Positions 26,150-35,518 of a DNA stretch of 64,000 bases are shown here, in pieces. The stretch spans positions 372,001-436,000 of the forward strand of contig JAQBNH010000019.1 of NCBI GenBank assembly GCA_028288705.1. Reading direction: 5' to 3'. Within the stretch, counting starts at the first letter, position 1, and each line of letters begins with the position of its first letter. The DNA comes from Ferruginibacter sp. GTDB taxonomy: Bacteria > Bacteroidota > Bacteroidia > Chitinophagales > Chitinophagaceae. The notes beneath the pieces are model-generated. The model was not told where the DNA came from. It worked only from the letters and a program-made list of their open reading frames with translations, and did no database searches. A program made the translations under genes and the position numbers.

Positions 26150-26854
26150 GTGAAGGAGAATGTCCAGCATAACATCAGCCGCGTAAAAAACCGCATCAAA
26201 CTACTCAGCATAGAATTGGGTATCGTGTTGCTGGCATTCCTGTCTTCCTGCGGCATTATTGTTTTTTTGGTGAAGCGGGTATTTTATGACCGTAAAGAAA
26301 ATTTCGACAACCGGGTATTTGCTTATTTAAAACAGCACGTCAACGAACAAAATACCGGCCTGATGCAGGTCTTCACGTTTTTTGGATCTCACTATTTTTT
26401 GGTACCGGCTAATTTATTATTGATGGCTTACGCGGCCTTCTATAAAAAAGACCGTTGGTTTGCGATCAAAACGGCATCGGTTGCGGTGAGTAGTTTGTTA
26501 CTGATGTTTTCCCTGAAATTTTTCTTTAACCGCAAACGTCCCTTATCGCCGCTACTCGGCGAAGTTCCCGGCTTAAGTTTCCCAAGTGGCCATGCTTTTA
26601 TGAGTTTTACTTTTTTTGGCCTGCTGATTTACATGGTGAATAAAAAGACCGATCATCCGCTCCTACGATGGTTGCTCATTTTTTTCTTTTTAGCTATGAT
26701 AGCGATGGTATGTATCAGTCGCATTTACCTTCGCGTGCATTACGCAACGGATGTTTTGGCGGGGCTTTCGCTCGGGATGATCTGGCTCGTGATATCTCTC
26801 TGGACCGTTCATATTATAGAAAGAGACAAAACCAGGTTGCCGGCTGTCCACTAA
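26150..26854 (+). CDS. PAP2-family membrane phosphatase
   Basis: The 234-aa integral membrane acid phosphatase of the type 2 phosphatidic acid phosphatase family has about five or six helices. The three catalytic motifs are complete: KFFFNRKRPL, FPSGHAF and SRIYLRVHYATDVLAG. Likely substrates are lipid phosphates such as phosphatidylglycerol phosphate or undecaprenyl pyrophosphate, which cannot be told from sequence. The start is GTG at 26150, two bases after the cyclase stop, with no alternative ATG before the first helix. It is the last gene of the six-gene operon. Confidence 0.9.
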   Translation: MKENVQHNISRVKNRIKLLSIELGIVLLAFLSSCGIIVFLVKRVFYDRKENFDNRVFAYLKQHVNEQNTGLMQVFTFFGSHYFLVPANLLLMAYAAFYKKDRWFAIKTASVAVSSLLLMFSLKFFFNRKRPLSPLLGEVPGLSFPSGHAFMSFTFFGLLIYMVNKKTDHPLLRWLLIFFFLAMIAMVCISRIYLRVHYATDVLAGLSLGMIWLVISLWTVHIIERDKTRLPAVH

Positions 26855-26918
26855 TTACAAGGCTTCCCTTTTATTTCGACGTATTACAATAACTTTAGAC
26901 TTCAAATGTTAACTGATT

Positions 26919-29894
26919 ATGTCTAAAGTTTTATTAGCAGCCCTCATGCTGTTAAGTATCGATGCGCTTGCACAATCCCGGAAACCATTGGATCATTCGG
27001 TATATGATAATTGGAAATCAGTGGGTGAAAGGGCGATCAGCAATGATGGCAATTACGCGGTGTATGCGATCAGTCCGCAGGAAGGGGATGGGCAACTTGT
27101 TATCCGCCACCTCAAAAATAATTACCAGCTTAACGTACCACGCGGATACAATGCGGTGATCAGCGAAGACAGCAGGTATGTAATTTTTAAAATCAAACCA
27201 ATCTACCAGGACACAAGGCAGGCGAGGATCAAAAAGAAAAAGCCCGAAGAGATGCCAAAAGATTCGATGGGCATCCTGGAGTTAGGCGCCGACAGCGTGC
27301 TTAAGATTCAGCGCGTGAAATCCTTTAAAACACCGGCAAAAGGGAAAGGCTGGCTGGCCTATTTGTTGGACAAACCTGTTTCCGATTCTGTAAAACGTAA
27401 ACCAGTTGCAGATTCAACAAGGTTAAAGATCGACCTGTTAGCGAAACTGGCAGACTCCATTATCCGCAAGTCGCTTGACTCTGTAAAAGGCAAACTGCAA
27501 CGCGAAGAGATGATCGGTGCTGCACAAAAAGCCGTAAAGGAAATTTATAAAAAAGCAGATGATTTACTGTCTGATGAATATTTCCGCGACGCGGACGGAG
27601 ATGACATGACTGCTGCGAGAACGACGGAAGGAACGGAGCTTGTGCTGCGTAATTTAGGGAACGGTAATCAAAAGAGCTTTAAGCAGGTAGCAGATTACCT
27701 GTTTGATAGAAATGGCACGAAACTGTTGATAGAAACGACGCGTAATCCCAAAGACAGTAACAGCAAGGCTTTAATCTTGCTTTACCAGCTTGTGACCGGT
27801 AAAACAGATACGTTGATGCGGCATTTCAACGATGCATCAAATTTCAGTTTTGATGAAGCAGGAACGCAGCTGGCATTTCTGGCGGAGCGCGATAGTTCTG
27901 CCAAATCACTACAGAAATTTTATAAACTGTGGTATTATACAACAGGCAGAGATAGTGCTGTTGTGGAAATTGATAAGCATGCCGTTGGGATGAAACTGGG
28001 TTATGGAGTGAGTGAAAATGCGGAGCCCAGGTTTAGCAAGGATGGGAAGAAAATATTTTTCGGTATTGCACCGATCGTTCCGGCAAGAGATACCACGCTC
28101 GTAGATTTTGAATTGGCCCGCGTTGATGTATGGCATTACAATGATGATTATTTACAGCCTCAACAGTTGAAACAACTGGCTGGCGAATTAAAGCGAAGTT
28201 ATTTGTCTGTAACTAAGCCAGGTTCCAGAGAGATTGTGCAACTGGCTGCAGACGATGCTGAAAATGTAAGCATCGTGGATGAAGGCAATGCAGACTGGGT
28301 GCTGGCGCAAAGTACGCTGGGCAACAGGATCGCGCAGCAATGGGAGGGACGATCCAAAAATTCTGCTTACATTATTAACACGAATACGGGTAAGCGGAAA
28401 ACGATCCTACGGAATGCTCAGGGCTTCTTCAGCGCATCGCCAAAAGGAAATTATGTGTCCTGGTATGATCCCGCTCAAAAGAATTACTTCACGTATAACG
28501 TGCAAACTGCTGCAATTAAAAATATCACAGCGAAGGTCAAAGAGCCATTGTATGACATAGAAAATGATGTACCGGATCTTCCTTCAGCTGCAGGCATGAC
28601 AGGCTGGATGGCTGATGATAAATATATCCTCGTAAATGATGTGTACGATATCTGGCAGGTGGATCCTAACGGAAACGCTGAGCCGAAAAACCTCACGAAT
28701 GGATTTGGTAAAAAGAATAAGACAGAATTTAACTACGTAAAGTTGGACCCGGAAAAACGGTTTTTGGAACCGACAGAAACAATCCTGCTGCGTGCTTTAA
28801 ATAAGAGCAGTAAATATGGTGGTTATTACAACAAAACGATCAACCAGAATGGCGATCCAGTCTTGTTGATGAATGGAGCATACAGTTATCCTGCGGTTGC
28901 GAAGGCCGATAAAGCTGATGTTTGGCTCGTTCAGCGCAGCGATATCAATGAATCAGAATTGTTTGCTACAACAGACATGAAGGAATTGCAAAAACTCACA
29001 AATGTTGCAGCGCAACAATCTTCTTATAACTGGCTTACGGCGGAACTTGTAAAATGGAAGATGTTTGATGGCAGGATGAGCGAGGGGATTTTGTACAAAC
29101 CGCAGAACTTCGATCCGAAAAAGAAATACCCGGTGATCTTTTATTTCTACGAACGTAACTCGGATGGTTTATTTAATTATCGCGCACCGGCACCAAGCGC
29201 GTCAACAATCAACGTTCCCTATTTTGTCAGTAATGACTACCTCGTATTCGATCCGAATATTTATTATAAAACAGGTGAGCCCGGACAAAGTGCTTACAAC
29301 AGCGTAGTGAGTGCCGCAAAATACCTGGCAAAAATGCCGTGGGTAGACAGCACGCGCATGGCCATACAGGGACAAAGCTGGGGAGGTTACCAGGTTGCCT
29401 ATCTGGTTACGCGGACAAACATGTTCCGCGCGGCAGGAGCGGGAGCGCCGGTGGCAAACATGACGAGTGCATACGGGGGGATTCGTTGGGGACCGGGCAT
29501 TAACCGGCAGTTCCAATACGAAAAGCAACAAAGCCGCATTGGTGCAACTTTATGGGAACGCCCCGATCTGTACATAAAAAATTCACCTCTCTTTGCAGCA
29601 GATAAGATCACGACACCGCTCCTCATTATGCATAACGATGCAGATGGTTCCGTGCCCTGGTACCAGGGAATTGAATTATTTACCGCGATGCGCAGGCTGG
29701 GAAAAAAAGTGTGGATGCTGGAATACAACGGGGAAGATCATAACCTTGTGGAACGCAAAAACCGCAAAGACCTTTCTGTGCGCCTGGGCCAGTTTTTTGA
29801 CTACTACCTGAAAGATAAAAAGCCGGCACGATGGATCAGCGAAGGGTTACCTGCCACTGAAAAAGGAAAAAGCTGGGGACTGGAAATAGAGTAG
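26919..29894 (+). CDS. Secreted S9-family serine peptidase (prolyl oligopeptidase type)
   Basis: The 991-aa protein has a signal peptide MSKVLLAALMLLSIDALAQ, a long N-terminal beta-propeller-like region with charged Lys-rich inserts (about 100-220), and a C-terminal alpha/beta hydrolase domain. The catalytic Ser820 lies in GQSWGGYQVAYL, the Asp in NDADGSVPWYQG and the His in GEDHNLVERKNRKD. It is longer than typical dipeptidyl peptidases because of the N-terminal inserts. It likely degrades peptides in the periplasm or outside the cell. The 64-base gap from the PAP2 gene and the terminator after it suggest its own transcript. Confidence 0.93.
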   Translation: MSKVLLAALMLLSIDALAQSRKPLDHSVYDNWKSVGERAISNDGNYAVYAISPQEGDGQLVIRHLKNNYQLNVPRGYNAVISEDSRYVIFKIKPIYQDTRQARIKKKKPEEMPKDSMGILELGADSVLKIQRVKSFKTPAKGKGWLAYLLDKPVSDSVKRKPVADSTRLKIDLLAKLADSIIRKSLDSVKGKLQREEMIGAAQKAVKEIYKKADDLLSDEYFRDADGDDMTAARTTEGTELVLRNLGNGNQKSFKQVADYLFDRNGTKLLIETTRNPKDSNSKALILLYQLVTGKTDTLMRHFNDASNFSFDEAGTQLAFLAERDSSAKSLQKFYKLWYYTTGRDSAVVEIDKHAVGMKLGYGVSENAEPRFSKDGKKIFFGIAPIVPARDTTLVDFELARVDVWHYNDDYLQPQQLKQLAGELKRSYLSVTKPGSREIVQLAADDAENVSIVDEGNADWVLAQSTLGNRIAQQWEGRSKNSAYIINTNTGKRKTILRNAQGFFSASPKGNYVSWYDPAQKNYFTYNVQTAAIKNITAKVKEPLYDIENDVPDLPSAAGMTGWMADDKYILVNDVYDIWQVDPNGNAEPKNLTNGFGKKNKTEFNYVKLDPEKRFLEPTETILLRALNKSSKYGGYYNKTINQNGDPVLLMNGAYSYPAVAKADKADVWLVQRSDINESELFATTDMKELQKLTNVAAQQSSYNWLTAELVKWKMFDGRMSEGILYKPQNFDPKKKYPVIFYFYERNSDGLFNYRAPAPSASTINVPYFVSNDYLVFDPNIYYKTGEPGQSAYNSVVSAAKYLAKMPWVDSTRMAIQGQSWGGYQVAYLVTRTNMFRAAGAGAPVANMTSAYGGIRWGPGINRQFQYEKQQSRIGATLWERPDLYIKNSPLFAADKITTPLLIMHNDADGSVPWYQGIELFTAMRRLGKKVWMLEYNGEDHNLVERKNRKDLSVRLGQFFDYYLKDKKPARWISEGLPATEKGKSWGLEIE

Positions 29895-29923
29895 GAAAAT
29901 TAATTAATAAAAAGATTTAATAT

Positions 29924-29949
29924 AAAAGCATGCTCACAGGCATGCTTTT
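29924..29949 (+). terminator. Intrinsic terminator after the S9 peptidase gene
   Basis: AAAAGCATG (29924-29932) pairs with CATGCTTTT (29941-29949) around an eight-base loop that can close one more C-G pair. The following T tract is interrupted (TTTTATATTT), so strength is moderate. Confidence 0.7.
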
Positions 29950-29956
29950 ATATTTG
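29949..29956 (+). promoter_or_regulatory. Possible -7 element for the DUF3857 gene pair
   Basis: The exact consensus TATATTTG follows directly on the terminator arm, about 85 bases before ATG 30041. No TTTG -33 box was found at the expected distance, so this is tentative. Confidence 0.3.
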
Positions 29957-30040
29957 TGTGCAGATTTTTTTTGCATAAAACGATGAATTATTTTTTAAGT
30001 TAATGTAAATCCGATATTTTCAAGAGACCAAAGCTTACTT

Positions 30041-31969
30041 ATGATAAAACGTTTACCCGTATCCGTACAACTAGCCCTGCTGGCTTGTTTGCTCATGAAT
30101 GCCCCTATTGCACGCGGGCAAAATTCTTTCACTGATAAAGTTGCGGGCTGGAAAACAGCTTTTCCAAAAGCGGATGTTGTTGCTAACGTGTACCGTGAAA
30201 CGATCAACTTCAGCATAAACGCCGCCATGAAGCCCGGTGAATCTCCCGTTAAGGCAACCGTGAGTACAGACATCATGCTCGTGCCTTTGAAGGATTATAT
30301 CAAGTACGATGACGGGCTTTTTTATAATGATGAAATGTCGATTGAAGACATCAAGATCATGAGCCCGGAAAATAAAGAAGTGAAATTTGAAAAGCTCTGC
30401 GGGGATTACAGCAGCGAAGATATTTTTCACAGCGATGCACGTGTATGTGTGCTCAAATTTCCACTTGCGGAAAAAGGTAAAGGTTTCCAGTATTCCTATA
30501 AAGAACAATATAAAGATGTGAAATACCTGACCTCTTTATATTTTGTAAACAACATCCCATCTGTAGAACGCATCATCCAGGTGAATGTGCCATCATGGCT
30601 GGAGATCGACCTGCGTGAATTCAACTTTGCAGGAAACCTGATTGAAAAATCAGTGGTGAAAGAGGGTGATATTACCAGGACCACTTTCAGGCTCAGCAAT
30701 GTGGCACCTTACAAGAAGGAACCACATTCGCCTAATCATGCCATCAGCAACCCGCACCTGATCTGTGTTACCAAAGCCTTTACAAATGCAGGTCAGCGCA
30801 CTGTATTGTTTGAAAACGTGAAGAACGTTTATGCCTGGTACAACAGTGTTTGCGCGGATATCGGTAATAAGCCGGAGGAGATAAAAGCTAAAGTGGCAGA
30901 CCTGATCGCGAATAAAAAAACAGACCAGGAAAAGATCGAAAGCATCTTTTATTGGGTGCAGGATAATATCCGTTACATCGCATTCGAAAACGGCATTATG
31001 GGCTTCAAGCCGGATGCTGCACAAAACGTGCTGAAGAATAAATATGGTGATTGCAAAGGGAAAGCCAATTTGCTAAAAACAATGTTGACCATCGCCGGCT
31101 ATGATGCACGCCTGACATGGATCGGAACGTCTGATCTGCCTTACGATTATTCATTGCCGTCGCTCGTGGTAGATAACCATATGATCTGTACACTGATCCT
31201 GAATGGCAAACGTTATTTCCTGGACGGCACAGAATATTATATAGCGCTGAATGATTATGCCCAACGCATCCAGGGGAAGGAGGTGTTGATAGAAGACAAT
31301 AAGAATTATATTCTCGATAAGATTCCTGAATTCCCTGCGGAGCGAAATAAAACATCTGTTGTGAAGAAGATCAGCATCACAGATAATGTTCTGACAGGAA
31401 CAAGCAGTGCAGAATACAATGGCGAATCAAAAATTGGCGTGCAGGGCGCTTACGCCAGTATCCGGAGTGATAAAAAAGCAGATGCGCTGAATAATTTTCT
31501 GAAGAATGATAACAGCAACGTAGAGATATCTAACGTAAGCAATGCAAACTTTACCGACAGGCAAAAGCCTTTGCAGTTCACGTACGATTTTAAAGCGAAT
31601 AACCAGGTAACAAAAACAGGGAATGAATTGTATGTGGTGATGGACTGGAATAAGGATTTCGGATCTTTGGAAATGCCTGATGACCGCAAAAATGATTATG
31701 AATTTAACCAGAAATATTACGTGACTGAACAAACGGAACTCACTGTGCCGGCGGGTTACAAGGTGGATTATGTTCCGGCGGCGTTTAAAAAAGTTACGCC
31801 CTCTTATTCTTTTGAGGGGAGCTATATCAACAAGGGAAAATCTATACTATACACGAAAACCATCATTATTAACAAACCTATTCTGAAGAAATCAAACTTT
31901 ACAGAATGGAATAGTTTTATCGCTGATATCAGTAAATTCTATAACGACCAGGTCGTTCTTACCAAATAA
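30041..31969 (+). CDS. DUF3857 and transglutaminase-like domain protein, catalytic form
   Basis: The 642-aa exported protein has a signal peptide ending in about residue 26 (ARGQ). The N-terminal DUF3857 domain (about 50-250) precedes a transglutaminase-like cysteine-protease fold (about 270-400) and a C-terminal beta-rich DUF. The catalytic triad is intact: Cys338 in YGDCKGKANLL, His380 in VVDNHMICTL and Asp395 in FLDGTEYY. Such proteins are common and often paired in Bacteroidota; their substrates are unknown. It is 22 bases upstream of a related gene with a degenerate active site. Confidence 0.88.
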   Translation: MIKRLPVSVQLALLACLLMNAPIARGQNSFTDKVAGWKTAFPKADVVANVYRETINFSINAAMKPGESPVKATVSTDIMLVPLKDYIKYDDGLFYNDEMSIEDIKIMSPENKEVKFEKLCGDYSSEDIFHSDARVCVLKFPLAEKGKGFQYSYKEQYKDVKYLTSLYFVNNIPSVERIIQVNVPSWLEIDLREFNFAGNLIEKSVVKEGDITRTTFRLSNVAPYKKEPHSPNHAISNPHLICVTKAFTNAGQRTVLFENVKNVYAWYNSVCADIGNKPEEIKAKVADLIANKKTDQEKIESIFYWVQDNIRYIAFENGIMGFKPDAAQNVLKNKYGDCKGKANLLKTMLTIAGYDARLTWIGTSDLPYDYSLPSLVVDNHMICTLILNGKRYFLDGTEYYIALNDYAQRIQGKEVLIEDNKNYILDKIPEFPAERNKTSVVKKISITDNVLTGTSSAEYNGESKIGVQGAYASIRSDKKADALNNFLKNDNSNVEISNVSNANFTDRQKPLQFTYDFKANNQVTKTGNELYVVMDWNKDFGSLEMPDDRKNDYEFNQKYYVTEQTELTVPAGYKVDYVPAAFKKVTPSYSFEGSYINKGKSILYTKTIIINKPILKKSNFTEWNSFIADISKFYNDQVVLTK

Positions 31970-31991
31970 TCCATCAACCAAAACCTGCCTT

Positions 31992-34232
31992 ATGCTGAAG
32001 AAAATCTTATTTCTTTTCCTGGTAATTTATTTGCCGGTTCTTGTTCGTGCGCAGATGCCGCAACTGGGCGTTACGATCGAAGACGAATTTAAAACGACCA
32101 CCGTACCTGACAAGTGGAAAAATGAAAGCGCTGTTATCATCGGCATGAAGGAAGAATATCTGTTTAACCGTATTCCCGGGAAAGGGAAAAATATTTACGG
32201 TGTCCGGATCAATGAATACATTCATAAGCGCATCAGGCTGCAGGATAAAAATGCTGTAGAGAAATTTTCTACGTTTTTTTATGTTACAATGGGCAAGGAT
32301 GGGAAGGCAGCTTATACGGTAATTAAACCAGGCGGTACAAAAACGGATATCGATATGAAGTCCGCGATTGAAGAAGACCAGGACGTACCTGCGATCTACA
32401 AGCCGATTTATTATAAGATGAATGTGAAATCCATGAAGATCGCTATCCCTGATCTTGAAGTAGGAGATATTATTGATTATTCCGTCAACTCTACGCTGGA
32501 TTGGGATATGAAGGAAAGTGGCATTGACTTTACACCGTTCATATTTTCGCTTTCAAATAATTACCCTACGATGTACCAGCAATATCGTTTTACGATGGCG
32601 AACGGGATGAAGGTGAAGTACCGCAGTTACAATGGCGCACCTAACCTGAAGTTTGATCCAAAGGCAACCGTGTATGGCGAAAAGGAATCTTACCTGAGTT
32701 ACTTCTTCCTGGATAAAGACCGCGAAAAAACGCTGGATGAAAGGTGGAGCTATGAGTTGAGAAATACCCCGAGTGTAAAATTTCGTGTGGTTTTTTTAGA
32801 CTATGATGCAGGGGATAAAAGCCTGGGTGAAGCTACTGTTGATCGTTCCGGTCTTGATATCGAACAAGTGTATCGTCGTTATGTTGGTGCTGGTTTGTAC
32901 ACAACACCCACAGTGAATTCTTTGGTCGCTTATACATCACAATATGTATTAAAGAAAAAAGCAGATGGCCTTATCAAAACGGATGCAGAGATCATCCGTG
33001 AGTCTTACTATTGCCTGCGTAAAGTTTTCCTGGAAATGTATTATAAAGGCCCGGTGCATTCTGACCTGGAAAAATATTTCACCGGTAAGAAGCTATATAA
33101 GAAGGTTCTTGCGGCCGAAAAGAAAGATGTGAAAAAAGAAGAACGCGAAGATGAGATCCGGATGAATGCCGTAACGTTTGCAACCGCATTCCGGTCGGCC
33201 CTGGCAGTGCATGGCATCCAGTCAGAGTTGTTTGTTTACGTGCCGCGTAAACTGGGTGGCTGGCGCGATGCGATTTTCATGGAAGAACTGGATTTCGTAA
33301 TGCGTGTAAAAAGTAAGGATAAGTTTTATTATGTAGATGCGATCAATAATTTCGAGTCATTTGGAACGCCGTATAATTACCTCGAAAATGCCGAAGGCTA
33401 TGCGATTCGCTTCGATGAAGCAGACAGCTATTATAAAGCCACGGCCACGCCAACACCTGCGGCCAACAATCTCTGGCGCCAGAATTATACCGTTAGCTTT
33501 GCTGATGGAATGGACCTGCTCAAAACAGAAAGGATCAGTTCGCACACAGGTTCTGAAAAATCAGGCGTGATCGGGCAGGCCAACCTCGACCGGGATTACC
33601 TGAACACTGACTTTGAAAAATATTTTGCAGAGCCGTTGAAGAAAGGGAAAAAAGACGAACCTGTAGCGGCGCTGGCAAAATATGAGTACAGCGATCGTGA
33701 TGCGCAACTCAAAGAACGCAAAGAGATTTTTGAAAAAAGCGTGAAGAAGGAACTGGACCTCGATAAATACGAAGATTTTCAACTCGTGCAGGACGGGCGT
33801 TACGGCGATACGGCCATGTTACAATACAAAGAAAAATTCACGGTTAAAAAACTGGTGAGCAAAGCGGGCAAAAATTATATTGTTGAAGTTGGAAAGTTGA
33901 TCGGCGATCAGATCAAACTGGAAAAAGAGGAGTTAACGAAAAGGCAAACTGATATCTGGATCCCCGCGGCGAGAACAATTGAAAACAATATCAGCATTGC
34001 CATTCCTGCAGGTTATAGTTTTGAAGGACTGGAAGAGCTGAATTCAAAAGTGGACAATGCCAGCGGTTCTTTTGTGAGTACGGCTAAAATTGTTGAAAAT
34101 AACCTCGTTATCACCACAAAGAAAATTTATAAGACGGTCTATGATAAAAAAGAAAGCTGGCCTAATTACGTCGCCTTCCTTGAACCCGCCTATAAACTAA
34201 GCCAGGCGAAAGTGGTGCTGAAGAAAAAATAG
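31992..34232 (+). CDS. DUF3857-family protein with degenerate transglutaminase domain
   Basis: The 746-aa exported protein (signal peptide ending VRAQ at about 21) is a paralogue of the upstream gene product: a DUF3857-like N-terminal half, then a transglutaminase-like core. In the core, the stretch RMNAVTFATAFRSALAVHGI occupies the place of the Cys motif and has no Cys. The strand LDFVMRVKSKDKFYYVDAIN takes the place of the His and Asp motifs, with only the Asp kept. It also carries Lys/Glu-rich inserts near 380 and 550-590. It is probably a non-catalytic partner or binding protein. It is co-transcribed with the catalytic paralogue and closed by a terminator. Confidence 0.8.
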   Translation: MLKKILFLFLVIYLPVLVRAQMPQLGVTIEDEFKTTTVPDKWKNESAVIIGMKEEYLFNRIPGKGKNIYGVRINEYIHKRIRLQDKNAVEKFSTFFYVTMGKDGKAAYTVIKPGGTKTDIDMKSAIEEDQDVPAIYKPIYYKMNVKSMKIAIPDLEVGDIIDYSVNSTLDWDMKESGIDFTPFIFSLSNNYPTMYQQYRFTMANGMKVKYRSYNGAPNLKFDPKATVYGEKESYLSYFFLDKDREKTLDERWSYELRNTPSVKFRVVFLDYDAGDKSLGEATVDRSGLDIEQVYRRYVGAGLYTTPTVNSLVAYTSQYVLKKKADGLIKTDAEIIRESYYCLRKVFLEMYYKGPVHSDLEKYFTGKKLYKKVLAAEKKDVKKEEREDEIRMNAVTFATAFRSALAVHGIQSELFVYVPRKLGGWRDAIFMEELDFVMRVKSKDKFYYVDAINNFESFGTPYNYLENAEGYAIRFDEADSYYKATATPTPAANNLWRQNYTVSFADGMDLLKTERISSHTGSEKSGVIGQANLDRDYLNTDFEKYFAEPLKKGKKDEPVAALAKYEYSDRDAQLKERKEIFEKSVKKELDLDKYEDFQLVQDGRYGDTAMLQYKEKFTVKKLVSKAGKNYIVEVGKLIGDQIKLEKEELTKRQTDIWIPAARTIENNISIAIPAGYSFEGLEELNSKVDNASGSFVSTAKIVENNLVITTKKIYKTVYDKKESWPNYVAFLEPAYKLSQAKVVLKKK

Positions 34233-34240
34233 CTAAATTT

Positions 34241-34267
34241 AAAAGGCAGATTACCTGCCTTTTTTTT
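34241..34267 (+). terminator. Intrinsic terminator after the DUF3857 pair
   Basis: AAAAGGCAG (34241-34249) pairs with CTGCCTTTT (34255-34263) around ATTAC, and the T tract runs to 34267. The next gene starts at 34268, so the T tract touches its ATG. Confidence 0.88.
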
Positions 34268-34732
34268 ATGGGAAAAATTCACCGGTATCAGACAACAATT
34301 CAATGGACAGGCAATTTAGGAACGGGAACCGCCGGTTACCAGTCTTATGCCAGGAGCCATTCGCTGCAATCGAATGATAAGCCTTTGATAGCGCTGTCTT
34401 CGGACCCGGCATTTTTAGGCGATCCTCTTAAATATAATCCTGAAGAATTATTACTGGCGTCCTTATCATCCTGCCATATGTTATGGTACCTGCATTTATG
34501 CGCCGACAATGGGATTGTCGTACTTGAATATTCAGATAAGGCAGAAGGGACGATGGAAGAAGGTGAAGAAGGTGGCAGATTTACCGGCGTGACGCTGAAA
34601 CCCGTGGTGCGGCTCGCTTCCGGGGAAAAAATAGAACTGGCGGTCTCCTTACATAAGCAAGCCAACAAAAAATGTTTCATTGCCAACTCCTGTAATTTCG
34701 AGGTGAACCATGAACCCCGGATCGAATATTAA
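34268..34732 (+). CDS. OsmC-family protein
   Basis: The 154-aa protein belongs to the OsmC/Ohr superfamily of thiol peroxidases. Its two conserved Cys are in LASLSSCHMLWYLHLC and NKKCFIANSCNF, and the N-terminal strand pattern and GDPLKYNPEELLLASL helix are typical. The arrangement is nearer the OsmC or YhfA subgroups than Ohr. ATG 34268 comes directly after the T tract of a terminator, leaving no room for a promoter or ribosome site. Expression must come from read-through, or from a leaderless transcript starting at the ATG. Its end overlaps the convergent META gene by four bases. Confidence 0.88.
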   Translation: MGKIHRYQTTIQWTGNLGTGTAGYQSYARSHSLQSNDKPLIALSSDPAFLGDPLKYNPEELLLASLSSCHMLWYLHLCADNGIVVLEYSDKAEGTMEEGEEGGRFTGVTLKPVVRLASGEKIELAVSLHKQANKKCFIANSCNFEVNHEPRIEY

Positions 34733-35514
34733 TTGCTTTTTTTCTGAAAGACCAGGACGCTGTCATCGAGCAGGTAAAAATACAATTTGCCGTCGCGGAA
34801 ATAATAATCTACCAGGGAATTGCTGATCTGCGCAGCAATGATATTTTGCACACGACTGTTTTTACAAGCCATTTTCGTTGAAACTACGTTTCCAAAACGA
34901 ATGCGGCTCCCTTCTACATTGATCGGGCTGCTGATGTTGTTGCACCCGTCAGAACCAGTCATGGTATTTGTCAAAAGATTGAGCGTAATCTCCGGTAATC
35001 CTTTTGAGAAATCTCCTGCACGCAACAGCATTTCGCCTGCGCGTTCCATCACCCAGATATCACTCAGCCTGTTGTCATACAAAAATTTCCCGCAACCTGA
35101 ATAAACCTTGTCGTTGTAGCTCACCGTTATATTATTTCCTGATTTGTTATCAGTTCCACCTGCGCAGCCCGTATTCAAAACAGTTACGATTAATTTATCG
35201 ACGCCATTTTCTGTGCGATAGGAGGAACCGCTGCCGTCGGCGAGCGGCATTGCTTTTACAGGGGCTGTAGTTTGGAATGATCCATCATTGCTGCTAAACA
35301 AAAATCGTTTATCAAAATCCATCTCCAGTTTCCAGCTGACAGGGTTGTTCCCACTTGCAAAATAATCTACGCCGGTGTTTAATTTTTTCACCAGGCTGTC
35401 GGGCAGTTTTGCGTCGTAACGCGCCGCTTCAACAGTTTGCGCGACGGTCGCCTGTTTTGCGGAGCTGCAGGAAACAAACAATGCTGCGCAGATGAGAGGA
35501 AAAAAATATTTCAT
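34729..35514 (-). CDS. META-domain lipoprotein (HslJ-like), longer paralogue
   Basis: The 261-aa protein has a lipoprotein signal MKYFFPLICAALFVSC. The N-terminal part contains a COG3650-like beta region with LNTGCAGGTDNKSG and YSGCGKFLYDN. The C-terminal META domain follows (about 150-258): NTMTGSDGCNNISSPINVEGSRIRFGNVVSTKMAC. META proteins resemble HslJ, linked to heat shock and novobiocin resistance in E. coli, but their biochemical role is uncertain. It is four bases downstream of a shorter META gene on the same strand, so the pair forms a small operon. Confidence 0.82.
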   Translation of the reverse strand: MKYFFPLICAALFVSCSSAKQATVAQTVEAARYDAKLPDSLVKKLNTGVDYFASGNNPVSWKLEMDFDKRFLFSSNDGSFQTTAPVKAMPLADGSGSSYRTENGVDKLIVTVLNTGCAGGTDNKSGNNITVSYNDKVYSGCGKFLYDNRLSDIWVMERAGEMLLRAGDFSKGLPEITLNLLTNTMTGSDGCNNISSPINVEGSRIRFGNVVSTKMACKNSRVQNIIAAQISNSLVDYYFRDGKLYFYLLDDSVLVFQKKSN

Positions 35515-35518
35515 GCTA

